Of a stretch of 64,000 nucleotides of DNA, positions 39,830-51,600 are shown piece by piece (within the stretch, counting starts at the first letter, position 1; every line of letters starts with the position of its first letter). Made by a program: the position numbers and the translations under genes. This DNA comes from Lytechinus pictus (taxonomy: Eukaryota; Echinodermata; Echinoidea; Temnopleuroida; Toxopneustidae). The DNA lies in the NCBI RefSeq assembly GCF_037042905.1, contig NC_087261.1:15739917-15803916 (forward strand). Reading direction: 5' to 3'. The notes under the pieces are model-generated. The model was given only the letters and a program-made list of their open reading frames with translations, was not told the DNA's origin and did not search any database.

Positions 39830-41597
39830 TGTGATTGCCCCATCCTACAATACAAAAGAAAATGGAACTTTGAAGAGCTTTCATTGTTCATCTCACATGT
39901 TCAAAACACAAAAACAAAGACAAAAAATCTGATATCACAATCACATAAAAGGGGAACTAGCCCCTTTTGTGAGGTAACTTTTTGTGCAAGTACAATATAG
40001 CCATATACTGTAAGAAAAAAATCATTAAAATGTGGATCCAACCTACTTTTAAGAAAATCTATATTGATGTCTGAGTAAATATTCACTCTCTAAGAACAAT
40101 AATCGATCTATGAAAATAAAAAGCAAGCATTTACACCATAATCACAAACAATTATTTCACATATTATCATAAAGAACACTATTTGGGAACATGGAAAGGT
40201 GTACATGTAAACATGATTATGATTGTTAAAATGAGTACTGGTACAATAACACTCATTTATTTTCCAGAACCAGTGAGAATATTTGTTTGGGTTAATTTGT
40301 ACAGAGTTAGACAATGGCAAATAGACTGCTTCATACAGAACGCTTAACTTGGACATAGAGCACTCCAAATAATGTTTTATTCTTCAAATTTCATGTTGCA
40401 CTATGTTCGAGACATCAAATCCACTATCTTTTAATTCATCAAATTTTGTTATATGTTTTAACGAATAACCTTTACTGTTTTAAGAATGCACATTTGACAA
40501 AGTCTAATTAATAATTATATGACCTTATAAGCCATTGGAGTTACAAAATTGTATGTTTTTATATGATTGTATTCTCTCATGAAACATCCAATTACACTTC
40601 TATTCAATATCTTTATCACCATACAAATGTCATTTTGAAAGACTTTAGAAGTGACAACACAAACACATCACATATAATTTACTTAATAGATAGAAGAATA
40701 TCATTCTCAAACTGACTTTATTTGAAATAAAGTTATTATTTGAAATACACAAAAACATCTGGGAAAGGTAAATGGAAGCCGACACAAATACAAAGACATA
40801 CTTTATATTAATATTAGAAAGAATGTTGGTCCACTGGTGTTCACACCTAAAATGCCCTTCCCTTATGCTTGTTTTATAGAATAGCCTTCTTTAAGAGACT
40901 TTCACTGATGATTTAGCAATAATTTAGACTAGATAATCATCTTTCATACTTCTTCCGAGTTACAATAGACCAGTTCGTAGTTACATGTACTTCATGGACA
41001 ATTTTGGTCAAATGACCTTTCATTTCTTTCATTATGATAGGCAGATTTTAAAGCAAGATATTACGTAAGCTTGCCTTACATAGCAGGATGAAGAAATTGA
41101 ATAGACCAGGTGACTAGAATAGCACACCAATGAATACTTTATGAAGGTATTTGTTGCATTCCTACTTTGAATGCGTATCATAGCATGTTGCACAATGTAC
41201 TTGGCAAACTGTGAAATACCAGTCGTTCGTGGACGCATTGTTGTTTTTTCTGGATGTAAATGAAAACCACAATTCAAAAGAATATATGAATAATCAAGAC
41301 ATCAAAGTTGGTGCTTATCTCATTAAATTTTAAACCACCATGTCACTTTAGTACAAATGACCTTCCTCTGATCATGCGTAGAATATTTTGATCATGCGCA
41401 GAAAGGAACTACGAACTGGCTTATTCCGGTGGTTCTAAAAGATTTGACTTTGGTAAAGTTACCTGTCAATGGTATTAACAAATCACTAGCTTTCTCTTGA
41501 AGGTGTCATATCCACCACCTCTATGGAAACAAGTTATTGCCAAAAAATGTACACATAATTCAATAAATATTATAATTGTTTTAAATATACAACACCA
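39830..41597. other. Non-coding stretch, nothing recognised
   Basis: AT-rich sequence without gene-like frames or repeat ends. Confidence 0.45.
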
Positions 41598-41722
41598 AGC
41601 CTGTAGCAGGGGGGTTCGATAAATCCCCCAAAAAAATTCAAAAGCAAGAATAATTGGGAGGAAAAGGAGAAAAGAAGAGAAAAGTGATTGAACCCTCTAA
41701 TAGAAAAGCCTGGCTACAGGCC
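41598..41722. mobile_element. Short inverted-repeat element, relative of 3005-3145
   Basis: AAGCCTGTAGCAGGGGGGTT and AGCCTGGCTACAGGCCT are inverse ends. The interior carries TTCGATAAATCCCCC and GATTGAACCCTCTAATAG, as in the other copy. Confidence 0.5.
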
Positions 41723-42203
41723 TAAATACTATGTATTTTTATGTTCTTGATATCAAACATTATAATATATTCATATAAAGGCTGCACTATACAAATGTAT
41801 GTTTATTACCATTGTTATTAATAGTCTGAGTATGCAAGAGGTAAACTTTCTCTGAGTTGAATAATAATAGCCCTTGTAGATGAAACTTTACAGTTTTGGT
41901 TTCAGTCAAGGATTGTGCAACATGGAGGAGAGGGGGGCAGATGAGGCGACCAAACACAAAGTTTTCAAGTAGTGAAAACAAGTGACAAAAAAGGAGAGGA
42001 AAAAAAGAGGAGGAAGAACAGGAAGAAAGAAGGGAGAAGGGTATTAAAAGGAGAGGTACAGGAAGCGTAACTCTACATGTATAAAACTGTACCCGATAAT
42101 TCAACCGAGAAAAAAATATGACGCCATTTTTATTCCGTCTTCCCCCCTCCCCCCAATTAGAAAAATCCTGACATCACCCCCGATTACAGTTAGAGATGTA
42201 GGC
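41723..42203. other. Non-coding stretch, purine-rich in part
   Basis: No gene. A G/A-rich stretch lies at 41920-42060 and a C-rich end with ATCCTGACATCACCCCCGA near 42165-42185, which resembles the right end of the repeat at 30352-30597. Confidence 0.4.
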
Positions 42204-42473
42204 CTGGGTCTCTTCTTACAAAGAGTAGCAATCTATCCGATCAACCGAACCTCAACTACACGGAAATCCATAATTTTTCTTATAGGAAATTTGCTCAATG
42301 TCCTCTTGTAAACAAAGAGGAGCACATCAAACTGTCAAGACAATGAATGTATGAGCATACATCATATCTGAAAAACATTTTGAACAAACATGCATTTTAG
42401 ATGTTGGCATTGCTGGCTTACCGTAGTTGTGGTTGATCGAATCAATTGCAACCCTTTGTAAGACAGGGCCCTG
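42204..42473. mobile_element. CTTACAAAG MITE, copy 2
   Basis: Starts CTGGGTCTCTTCTTACAAAG and ends CCCTTTGTAAGACAGGGCCC. The interior TTGTAAACAAAGAGG, CATACATCATATCTG and TTGAACAAACATGCATTTT matches copy 3. Confidence 0.72.
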
Positions 42474-42745
42474 GTCCGTCTTACAAAGAGTTACAATTGA
42501 TCCAATCAATTGTATCTCTATGGAAATCCATCATTGTCATAATTTTTCTACAGGAAATTTGCAAAATGTCCTTTGTAAACAAAGGGGAAAACTCCAAATT
42601 GTCAAGAAAACAATGAATTTATGAATATACATTATATCTAGAAATTATTTTAAACAAACATGCATTTATAAAATGCTGACGTTGCTGGCTTTCCACGGTT
42701 AAGATTGATCGGATCAATCGCAACCCTTTGTAAGACAGGGCCCTG
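42470..42745. mobile_element. CTTACAAAG MITE, copy 3, head to tail with copy 2
   Basis: Starts CCTGGTCCGTCTTACAAAG and ends CCCTTTGTAAGACAGGGCCC. It is collinear with copy 2 over its whole length with moderate divergence. Confidence 0.72.
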
Positions 42746-42886
42746 CTCCCTGTCTTACAAAGAGTGATAGATCCAAATCAAACTGTAACTGAAATTAATC
42801 TTAAATTATGTACTTAAAATATGAAAAACCTAGATCAATCACAATTAGAGTATGATTCAAGTCTACCGCAATTCTTTGTAAGACTG
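42746..42886. mobile_element. CTTACAAAG MITE, short derivative (copy 4)
   Basis: CTCCCTGTCTTACAAAGAG and ATTCTTTGTAAGACT mark the ends of a shorter unit lacking most of the interior. Confidence 0.6.
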
Positions 42887-44148
42887 AAGAATTAAGTTCA
42901 AAGCAGAATATTATTACTATGAATATTATGAATACTTCACTGTACACTGCTTCTACTGGATAAAAGCATTAATATTTATTATATTTATTATAAAATGGAG
43001 TTATATGAAAGCACAAAGTACTGTTACAAAGTAACTGAGTAATATTACCAATGTTTCTCTTTGGATCATTGTTCCACATTATGTCTTTATTGATATAAAG
43101 TACTGTCAACCATTAGTTTGGGAAAGTGAAAAAAAAAACTTTTTAAAGTCACTAAACGGACATTATATGCCATACTGTTTTATCAATAGAAAAAGATGCC
43201 TGACTGTATAAAATTTAAACACTGCATCATATACCTGGTATGCATGAATTTACAACATTTGTAAGACAGCATTTGAAAACATTAGTGAGGGTCAAGATGA
43301 CGTGATTTACTATTAAAAAAAAAGACAAATTTAATAAAGAGTAAGAAAATAAAATTATATGTTGTATAAAGTCAAAGAAAACATTTGGCATCTATTTCAT
43401 GGTACAGTCATTCAGAGTATAGAAACAGATAAACACCCACGGAGCCTGTTTCATAAGAATTTAAAATTTGAAATTGAAATTATCACAACTACCATGGTAA
43501 CAGGGTAGTCTGCTGCGCAAACCCTTCACTCCAGATGAGGGGTCTGAATGCAAAGCCTACAATGCCTTGTGTACTGAAGGCCCTCTCGCTCAGAATTGAA
43601 ACAGGAAGAATTTATATAGGCTAGTCTTTGTCTGCAGAGCCACTTGTTGATCAAAGTTTCAAACAGGGTCTGTGCATGCAGACTAGTAAAGGGGCTCAGC
43701 AGTTACCACAGTTGTATTTGTGATAAAGGCCCCATGGTCCAATTGCATAAAAGTAGTAACTTTGCCATCCAATGGTAATTACAATGGTAACAATCACCAA
43801 TGCTAATCAGCCAATCGGAATCAAGGATTTCAGGGAAGTTACCATTGGATGGTGTGTTGGTTTTTTTCCATAAGTAGTAAGACCAAGGTACACAATTTTT
43901 ACTACAGCTGACTCTACATCAGTCTTCCTTCCATTAGTTGAATAATCGCCCAACAAGACTTGTTTTTTCGACCAGAATATGCAAAACATATCACATCATG
44001 TAAGTTAAACAGATTTTTGTGGTTCCACGAGTTTCAACTCCACAAGTATAACCTAGTAAACCTACCAGTGCAAAAAGTATTGAATTGCTTTTTGGTCTTG
44101 TGGTCCTGACCCTTGTCTTTCAATTAGAGGGGTCCTGGGTTCACATCT
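42887..44148. other. Non-coding stretch with one MITE
   Basis: No gene. It includes a half end GCCTGTTTCATAAGAATTT near 43445 and the MITE at 43735-43857. A tRNA-like fragment (GAGGGGTCCTGGGTTCACAT) at 44128-44150 is too short to call. Confidence 0.4.
43735..43857. mobile_element. GTAACTTTGCCATCCA MITE, copy 2
   Basis: GTCCAATTGCATAAAAGTAG, GTAACTTTGCCATCCAATGG and the inverse end GAAGTTACCATTGGATGG correspond to the element at 29648-29793. Confidence 0.55.
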
Positions 44149-44558
44149 CAAGCCCAGCGCACACTATGCGATATGATTGCACTAAGACCCGACTGCAACA
44201 AGTTGCCAATCCCATCTCAGAGCAATCCCATCGCGGGCCAGCGCAAACATTGCCATTAAAAGCTCTGCAATGCGCTGCATCTCATGTCGCCTCTTCTTTT
44301 ACAAGTATGTTGTCTGCGCTGCAGAAGCGAAGCAAATTGGCCATGACGTCATCGTTTAGAACAAATCTGATTGGGTGAAATAAGCGAAATTGCAGAAAAG
44401 TTGACATGTCAAATGTTTGAGGTTTGGTCTGCGATCCTACTGCAACAAATCGGGTTGCAGTTGCAGCGCGTTGTGAGTTGGCGCACACTCTGTGATTTTG
44501 ATGCAATCATATCTTGGTGCAATCGCGTCGCAGAGTGTGCCATGGGCTTTGGACATAG
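44149..44558. mobile_element. MITE with AGCCCAGCGCACACTATGCG ends
   Basis: AGCCCAGCGCACACTATGCG on the left and GCGTCGCAGAGTGTGCCATG on the right are inverse copies. The arms also share GATATGATTGCAC and GTTGCAATCCC-like blocks. The centre has GCCATGACGTCATCG. Non-coding. Confidence 0.65.
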
Positions 44559-45545
44559 CGGGTTTTCCTTTAGTATGGGAACCAAGAGGGATTAGTACCT
44601 ACATAGAGAATGTTTTTTTTAGTGCTGGAAATGCCAGATCTACCTCTAGGTAATAATAAAAGTGCACCTTGGAACAGATTATATCTAGATGCATGTAGAT
44701 GGCACTAATTGCTTATCATCTATTAATAGCAACAGACCAGAGGCTTATCTACTCAAGCACAACTACAATTACATCTCTTTATATCTCTATGTATACCACT
44801 TCATTGAAGTCACAAGATGTTACATGTAAGTATATATTGCACACATATACATATATATATCATTACATAATATCATACATAAAACTGTTTTAATCTTTGA
44901 CCAATATCTGTCGAATAATACACAGTTGCAAGCAGTTGCATAGTTACAGATGATTCTGTTTATAATGAAGTGATAAAGATAAACTTCAGTTCTGGTTGAG
45001 AGGATGAATAGTGATAGATACTATATCAAAGTGATTGGGAAAAGAAGTATTAACATTATCATGATAACATTCCACTTCATAATAAAGCAAATGATGCACA
45101 GGTACTGCTTGCGACTGTGTTTACCACAAAACTGGATAAGACTGTACTCTTTACTATATGTTAAAGTCAGATGGGCATCAGCTTTCATGGGGAGTTGATT
45201 AAAATTTGCTGACACCAGACTTCGTGAAAAGCATTGGAAATGCCTGTAACGGAGGCATCGCAGGGGGGGGGGCACAAACTTGCTGTACCAGCGAGAAATT
45301 CTTCGGCCAATCCTGCTTCAGGCCAAGCCGCCAGTGAAAAGTGAGACAGTAATTTCCAGTGGTTCTACACGTCTGCTGGACACAAATCTCATTCTACTTT
45401 GCATGATACATATCCAAATGGTGTCAATTCCCCCATGAAAATGCACAATAATCTGTCTTTACACAGGGAAAGGGTAAACCATGAGGTTATTTTAATACTC
45501 GCAGCATAACAAGGTGGAACGGGAAAAGGATCATCACAAGAATAT
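44559..45545. other. 3' flank of TMEM65
   Basis: No gene or repeat end recognised. It probably includes the TMEM65 3' UTR on the minus strand; I saw no clear AATAAA close to the stop. Confidence 0.4.
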
Positions 45546-45659
45546 CTACGTTGTCCCTTTGTCATCATCTTCATCACTTTCTATATCTTCTTTGGTTTTC
45601 AGGAAGAAAAGTGGGAACATTCCAATGAAGCAGCCTACAGCTATACCCAGAGCACGAGA
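45546..45659 (-). CDS. TMEM65: TMEM65 coding exon 7 and stop
   Basis: Codes SRALGIAVGCFIGMFPLFFL then KTKEDIESDEDDDKGTT and TAG at 45548-45546. It contains the last membrane segment and an acidic tail. Acceptor TCCAG. Confidence 0.92.
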   Translation of the reverse strand, partial: SRALGIAVGCFIGMFPLFFLKTKEDIESDEDDDKGTT

Positions 45660-48600
45660 CTGGACAAAAAAAATAATAAAATCACAATTAGTGCATTAAA
45701 GACCATCTCATTCATCAGATATTTCCCAAAGTAAAGTAGATTTCACCCTGAATATCTAAAGGACTTTTTTTTTGTTTCATAAATAGCACATTAAGCAAGT
45801 AGTGAGTAGTGACAACCTCAAACTTTCAAATGTCTTGTCATTACGACCCTCAGCGACTCAATTTTGGTATAAAACGTTGTAGAATTTGATGCGGATATTG
45901 AGACAAGGAACATCTCACTGTGTAAAGGTCTGAATCATTGTACAAATATGTTCAAATCTGCAGCTATGCTACAATCCTTATAAAAGTGAAGTAAACATCT
46001 AGTTGGAATGATGTCATAATAATCGTACGAATGGCTACAATTTGAAACTAATTTGGACTTTACTCCAAAATAAAGGCTTTCAATCATCCAAAATTGTTAT
46101 ATTAGTACTCTTATAGTTAATTTGAACCTCAAATAAAAAGATAATTTGCTTTCCCAACTTCACGAAATAAGCAAAATTTGTTCAAAAATCAGATCGTGGA
46201 CCAGGTGTGCATTGGCCCTTAGACCACTTGGCCAAGACACCTCCACATGGAGCAGTGATTGGCCTCAGCGCCCCTGCTAAGGGCCTTGGACATATATGTT
46301 TGGTGCCCTTAATATTTGTGTCATTTGTACTGTTACATAGAAATGTGCCCTATCATTTTTAAACAGTGGTCTTGTCCTAAAAATATTGAAATTTAAGACC
46401 TGACATCTATAGGATTGTGATTGTCTGTTGGGCAGTTTGTAGCATTGAACAAGACCGTCCAGTGGGGTGTCTCAATGGTTAAATATATATATGGAAAAGT
46501 GATCCTTGGAATGTTTTCAAAATGGGACATTTGTGTAGACTGGCTACCAGTTTAGATAAATGAAATAAGATTGCCTTGATTATGTACAAATGAAATACAT
46601 CTATATATTTCTGTGTAAAATAATGCTATGATACACAATTACATGTGCACAAGTCAACCATCCATATTATAAAGTCACATATTTGCCAAAGCAATTTTTC
46701 AGAACAGATTACCGGTATGCAAAACATGTGTTATCTACATCCTACATGCACCTCTTATATCCAAGTCAAACAGATTTCTGTGGACTCAAAGATTTAGCCC
46801 AGGCAAAGTCATTGTACTTGTATAGCGTCTCTAAATGTATTCCATTCAAAACACTATTAAAATAGGAACCAAACAATATTGTTATTTCATATTTTTTTAA
46901 ATCGCAAACCTTCAGGTAACGGGGCCAAGGTGTACGTCACATACCCGAATGGAAGAAAATAAAGGTATATTTCTACGTACCAGATTAGCAGTCCATCTCG
47001 TCTTTGTTAGGTCTTGTTGCTCAGGAGTAAGCACTGGAACATGTACACCCATCTTAGACACAAAAGACTCTACGGTACCTGCCAAACTATAATGATAAAA
47101 CGTAGATATTATTTCAATGCATTTATCATTATTACAACAACCATGTTGAGTTGAAAGTGCACATCATACATTCATTTTGTTATTTTGGGGCTGAATTGAC
47201 ATTACCCTTTTTCTATTACATGTAATCTGTTTGCTCAACCTTTCACATTATTTTGCTAAATCTTGTATTTCACACTCCTAAAGACAAGGTTTGAATCTCG
47301 ATTCAAGGGGAAGTTCACCCTGAAGAAAAGTCTCTTGTAAAAATACCAGAAAAAAATTATGACAAATATTGGTTTAGGTTCGAGAAAAATCCATAAAAAA
47401 TTACCAAAATTATTAGAATTTTAAGTTTTAGATTTGTGACATGAATACAAGCAGCTGCCCCGTATGTTATGTAATATAAAATGCATAAATTTAAATTTTT
47501 CAATGGTTCATGATGACTAAACTTTTTATTCCTTTCAGGAGGGGGTGTGATATAAGTTGACGGTTGATATACTGAAGGTACAGTCAAATCCATTTTTCAT
47601 TTTTTTATAGAAAATTACATTTTGTTGATTTGTTTTACCATATGATATGTGGGAAAAATGCTTGCATATGACGTCAAAAAATAAAGATTCTAATAAATCT
47701 TTGGATTCTCCTCAAACCTTCACCAATTTTTTTTCCAGCTATTCTCACAACAAAATTTTTGTCAGGGTGAAATTCCCCTCTAGGCTCTATCATATAGGTA
47801 CACATCTTCTCTAATGTTAACATTGATCTGCTTTTCCTCTTGAAAAAGGCAATAATTCATTTCCCCCCTCCCCCCCCCCCCCCCCCGTTAGTATTCTAGA
47901 AAAAAATATAATATGGATATCATACGACACTAGTAAAATTGAACCCAAAGTGCAGGGTTTAGGTAAAGGTTGCTAATTTGCATTGCTAACTATGATCTTA
48001 CTGGTTACTTCCATTAATATTTACACTGATCTGTTTTCCTCCTCTAATTTGCCAGTTTACTTTTTCTCCAGTTAGTAGTCTAAAAAAAAACAATATGGAT
48101 CTCATATACCACCAGAAAAAAGTGAACCCAAAGTTCGAGGTTTCAGTAAAAGGTTGCCTTTTTGCATTGTTAACTATGATTTTATTGTTTTATTATGTTG
48201 CCAATCTAGAAAGTTTAATGATTTTTTTTTACTCACCCTATTCCTGCAACATCAGATATCATATTGCCAAAGCCTGCAGCTGTGTAGACAAAGAAAACAT
48301 GATGATCGCATTAGACTAGTCGTTAATTTTTCAGAGAGAAAAATTTTTGGACAGAAATGGGATCTGACAACATTGGAATGTGAACAGTCTGAGGGTCAAG
48401 TGGACGTGGGCGAAGGGAACATTTTAAGTTTGTCATATACTTGTACAAATGTGCATACAAATGTCTTTATGGACAAAAACATTCATCAAGTAATATCTAA
48501 CTATGCTGAAAAAGGCATAACTTACAGTAGGCAAATATATATGAAATTCATGGAACAGGACAGAGCCACCTACCAGCCATTGTTGATATACTTAGTGCAC

Positions 48601-51600
48601 CTCCTATTGTTACATCAATGTAATCGCCCTGAAAGTAATAAAAAACCATGTTTCTGTTAACAGGTATCATTCACAATGGTGTTCACTGTGGTTATTCAAT
48701 CATAGACATGTAAAATGTACAACACAATTATGTTTTAGCACTGCATGTAACATTGCCTACATGTTATTCAAATCTTTTGGGACATCAGAAATCTGTTCGA
48801 CTTTTAGAGAGATCTGACTTAGAAGAAAGCGTATGAATTGCATAATCTGGGTCCCATAACACACAGGTAAACCCCCATTCTACAGAGAGCAAGACCTCTG
48901 AAAGACCGATGTAAGACCACGAAACTTGCTTAATCTTTCAAAGGTCTTTCAATGAACTTTCAAAGACCTATGAGGTCTTTCATGATTCCTGATTGATCTT
49001 TCAGTGGTCTTCATGGTCTCCATGATCTCCAAAACTTGTTGAAATAGTTCAAAACAGACTTTCTGCAGTTTTTCAGGACAATGGTCTTTTGGTGGTTTTC
49101 CAGCAGTCTTTCAGCAGTCTCTTGATGAACTTTAAAAGTTCTTTTTTGTCTTTCCATGATCTTCTGACAGTCTCTCAAGATTTTTGCAGAAATCGCTGAA
49201 AGACTCATGAGAGATCACCAAAAGATCATTGATAGACCAGGAACAAGACCATGGAAAGAACTCTGAAAGATCACTTGTTGCATAAAAGATCTCTGAAAGA
49301 CCATTGGAAGATGTATATAGGACTAGTCTAAGCCCAGTAAGACAAGAAGTATCAATCAGTCTTTCGGAGTTCTTTGATGGGTCTTTCAGAGATGACAAAT
49401 TTCAGTGATCTTGGAGACTGCTGTGAGACCCTGCCAATTTTTGGTCTTTCAAAGTTCCTTCAAAGGTCTCCTTTCTGTGGAATGGAGGCCTTAGCAATTG
49501 ATTGTATGCTTGATTTTCATGAGCGATTGTACATTGTAGTCAAAGGAATCAATCATACAGATATTCTTCTACGATGATTGCTAAGCTTTGTGTTATGGGC
49601 TCCAGGTCTAATAATTGCTTCAACTGGGGCAAATATATGACTTCTGTCAGGTCAACTTTTGCAAGATTAACCACATACATTGATAACCTTCAATGAAAGA
49701 AAATAAACCCAAAGAATTGTACGCTACATTCAATAGTCCAGTTGAGTATTTGATGAAGATAATATAAGACAGAGAAAATAGTTTTTTTCAAGCCAATTTA
49801 TTCAATTTAATTTGCTAACACTTAGAAAGATATGAACTTACTGCAATAATCATGATGGCATTGTCAAAGAATCCAAATCCAATAAATGGTAGAGCATTGC
49901 TGATGGCAACTATAAAAAAAAACAAAAAAACAAGGAAAATACAAAATGACATGCGGGTTGAAATGGTGGCCATTCAATTCTTAACAGCATCAAAGAATAT
50001 TTCAAGTAGCTTGATATGGCAGGGAGAGTAAATAAGTAAAGAAAATTATTTTCTTAGAATAAACTTGTTGTTGTTGAGATGGGATGGAACAGTAAAGACG
50101 TCTCTACACCCCAGTATACGCAAGTAATACTCACCCATTCTTAATTGCTGTCTGGTTGGATTGGGTATAACGACTGTCTCTGGAAGCTCTTTATCTGCAA
50201 GAAATGGAAAGCCATGATATGAAGAACTTTGAAAAAAAGAGTATGAAGAGCTTGCATGTACACTATACATGCAAAAGGGACTAAATCCACCTTTGCTCAA
50301 ACTTCAAATTACCTTTTTTTTATTTAACCCAAATGGTAATACATACAATCAGGAAGAGCTATGTTTAAGGGTCAACAAGAAAGGTAACAGATATGATAAT
50401 TAATTTTTAAAAATCCTGCAGATACCCAGGGGGGGGGGGCCACTTCCATTGATGAGTGGATACCATGCACAACCATGGGGTCTCAAAAGCACCCTAAACA
50501 AGCATTTTCCATATTCTGAAAATGCACCCCTTAACAAGTATTGGCGTGTGAAATCCTATCCTTAACAAGTACTGGAAACAAAACGATACCCTTAGCAAGT
50601 ATTCTCTGAATTGAACCCCTAAACATGTACAGCGATATTTTAATTGTCATAATATATCACAGACTTCAGTTTTTACCTTTACCTACATCATTGGATTTAG
50701 TAAGGCCCCACCTCCCACACCTTGCGCAAATCGGACTCTAAACACGTAGTGTTGACTGTTGGGGAAAAAAGTACATCCTTTATAAAACATTTTTAGTCTT
50801 TTTTAAACCCTCGCAAATTTGGCCCTAAACACGTAGCTTTCCTAGCGAAATAGATACCCTTTTTTCACTATTTCAGTGTTTTTGACACCCTTATTACATT
50901 ACGTACCAAACGTGTTCTATCTTGAAAAAGACATCCTTTTTACGTGTTATTTGGGTCGCGCATGGTATCCACTCATACATGTATATGCAAGTGCTCCGCC
51001 CCCCCCCCCCCCCCCCCCCTTTAGCCTTAGATACCCTTTTTTCATTATGGACATCCTTTTAATGTGTTTTTGGGGTTGCGCATGGAATCCACTCATAAAT
51101 GCAACCCCCCCCCCCCCCCGGAGCAGATAGCCCTTATTTCATAATTGAGTCACTTTTGTATGAAAAGTCCTGAGGGGTAAAAGCTGTACACAAGGTTTAA
51201 TCAAACGAATGTAACAGTGCTTCCCCTACCCTTCCTATTGTCAGTCTAGATGTTCAACTGTTCTGTGTACTAGTTGCATGCGGATATAGCAAAAACTTGA
51301 AATTAATTGATTTTATTTTTAGCCCAGTATGAGTAGGAAGTAATGCCTTTAAGCCGTCAAAGCTTTTTCCATATCACCAGAAAGCAAGGTTGCCCTACAC
51401 AGCAACAACCAGTGGCGTACGCAGGATTTTTGAAAGGGGTGGGTTTCACTGTTGACAATGAACCAAAATAAAAATTACAAAAACGGTCTTCACAACAAAT
51501 TTGAGATCATTTCGAACACACAAAAAATTTGACAAGCAAAACAAAAGAAAGAAAAAGGTCTTCAACATTTTCCATTTTTTTAGGCAGGGGCCGGGGGTAG

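Noticed and set aside
44128-44152. Possible tRNA-like 3' half before a MITE
   Set aside because: One B-box-like word (GGGTTCACATC) alone is not enough.
46200-46280. tRNA-like fragment (inverse of TTGGCCAAGTGGTCTAAGGG)
   Set aside because: Only an A-box-like part is visible, with no B box at a suitable distance and no shared SINE body.
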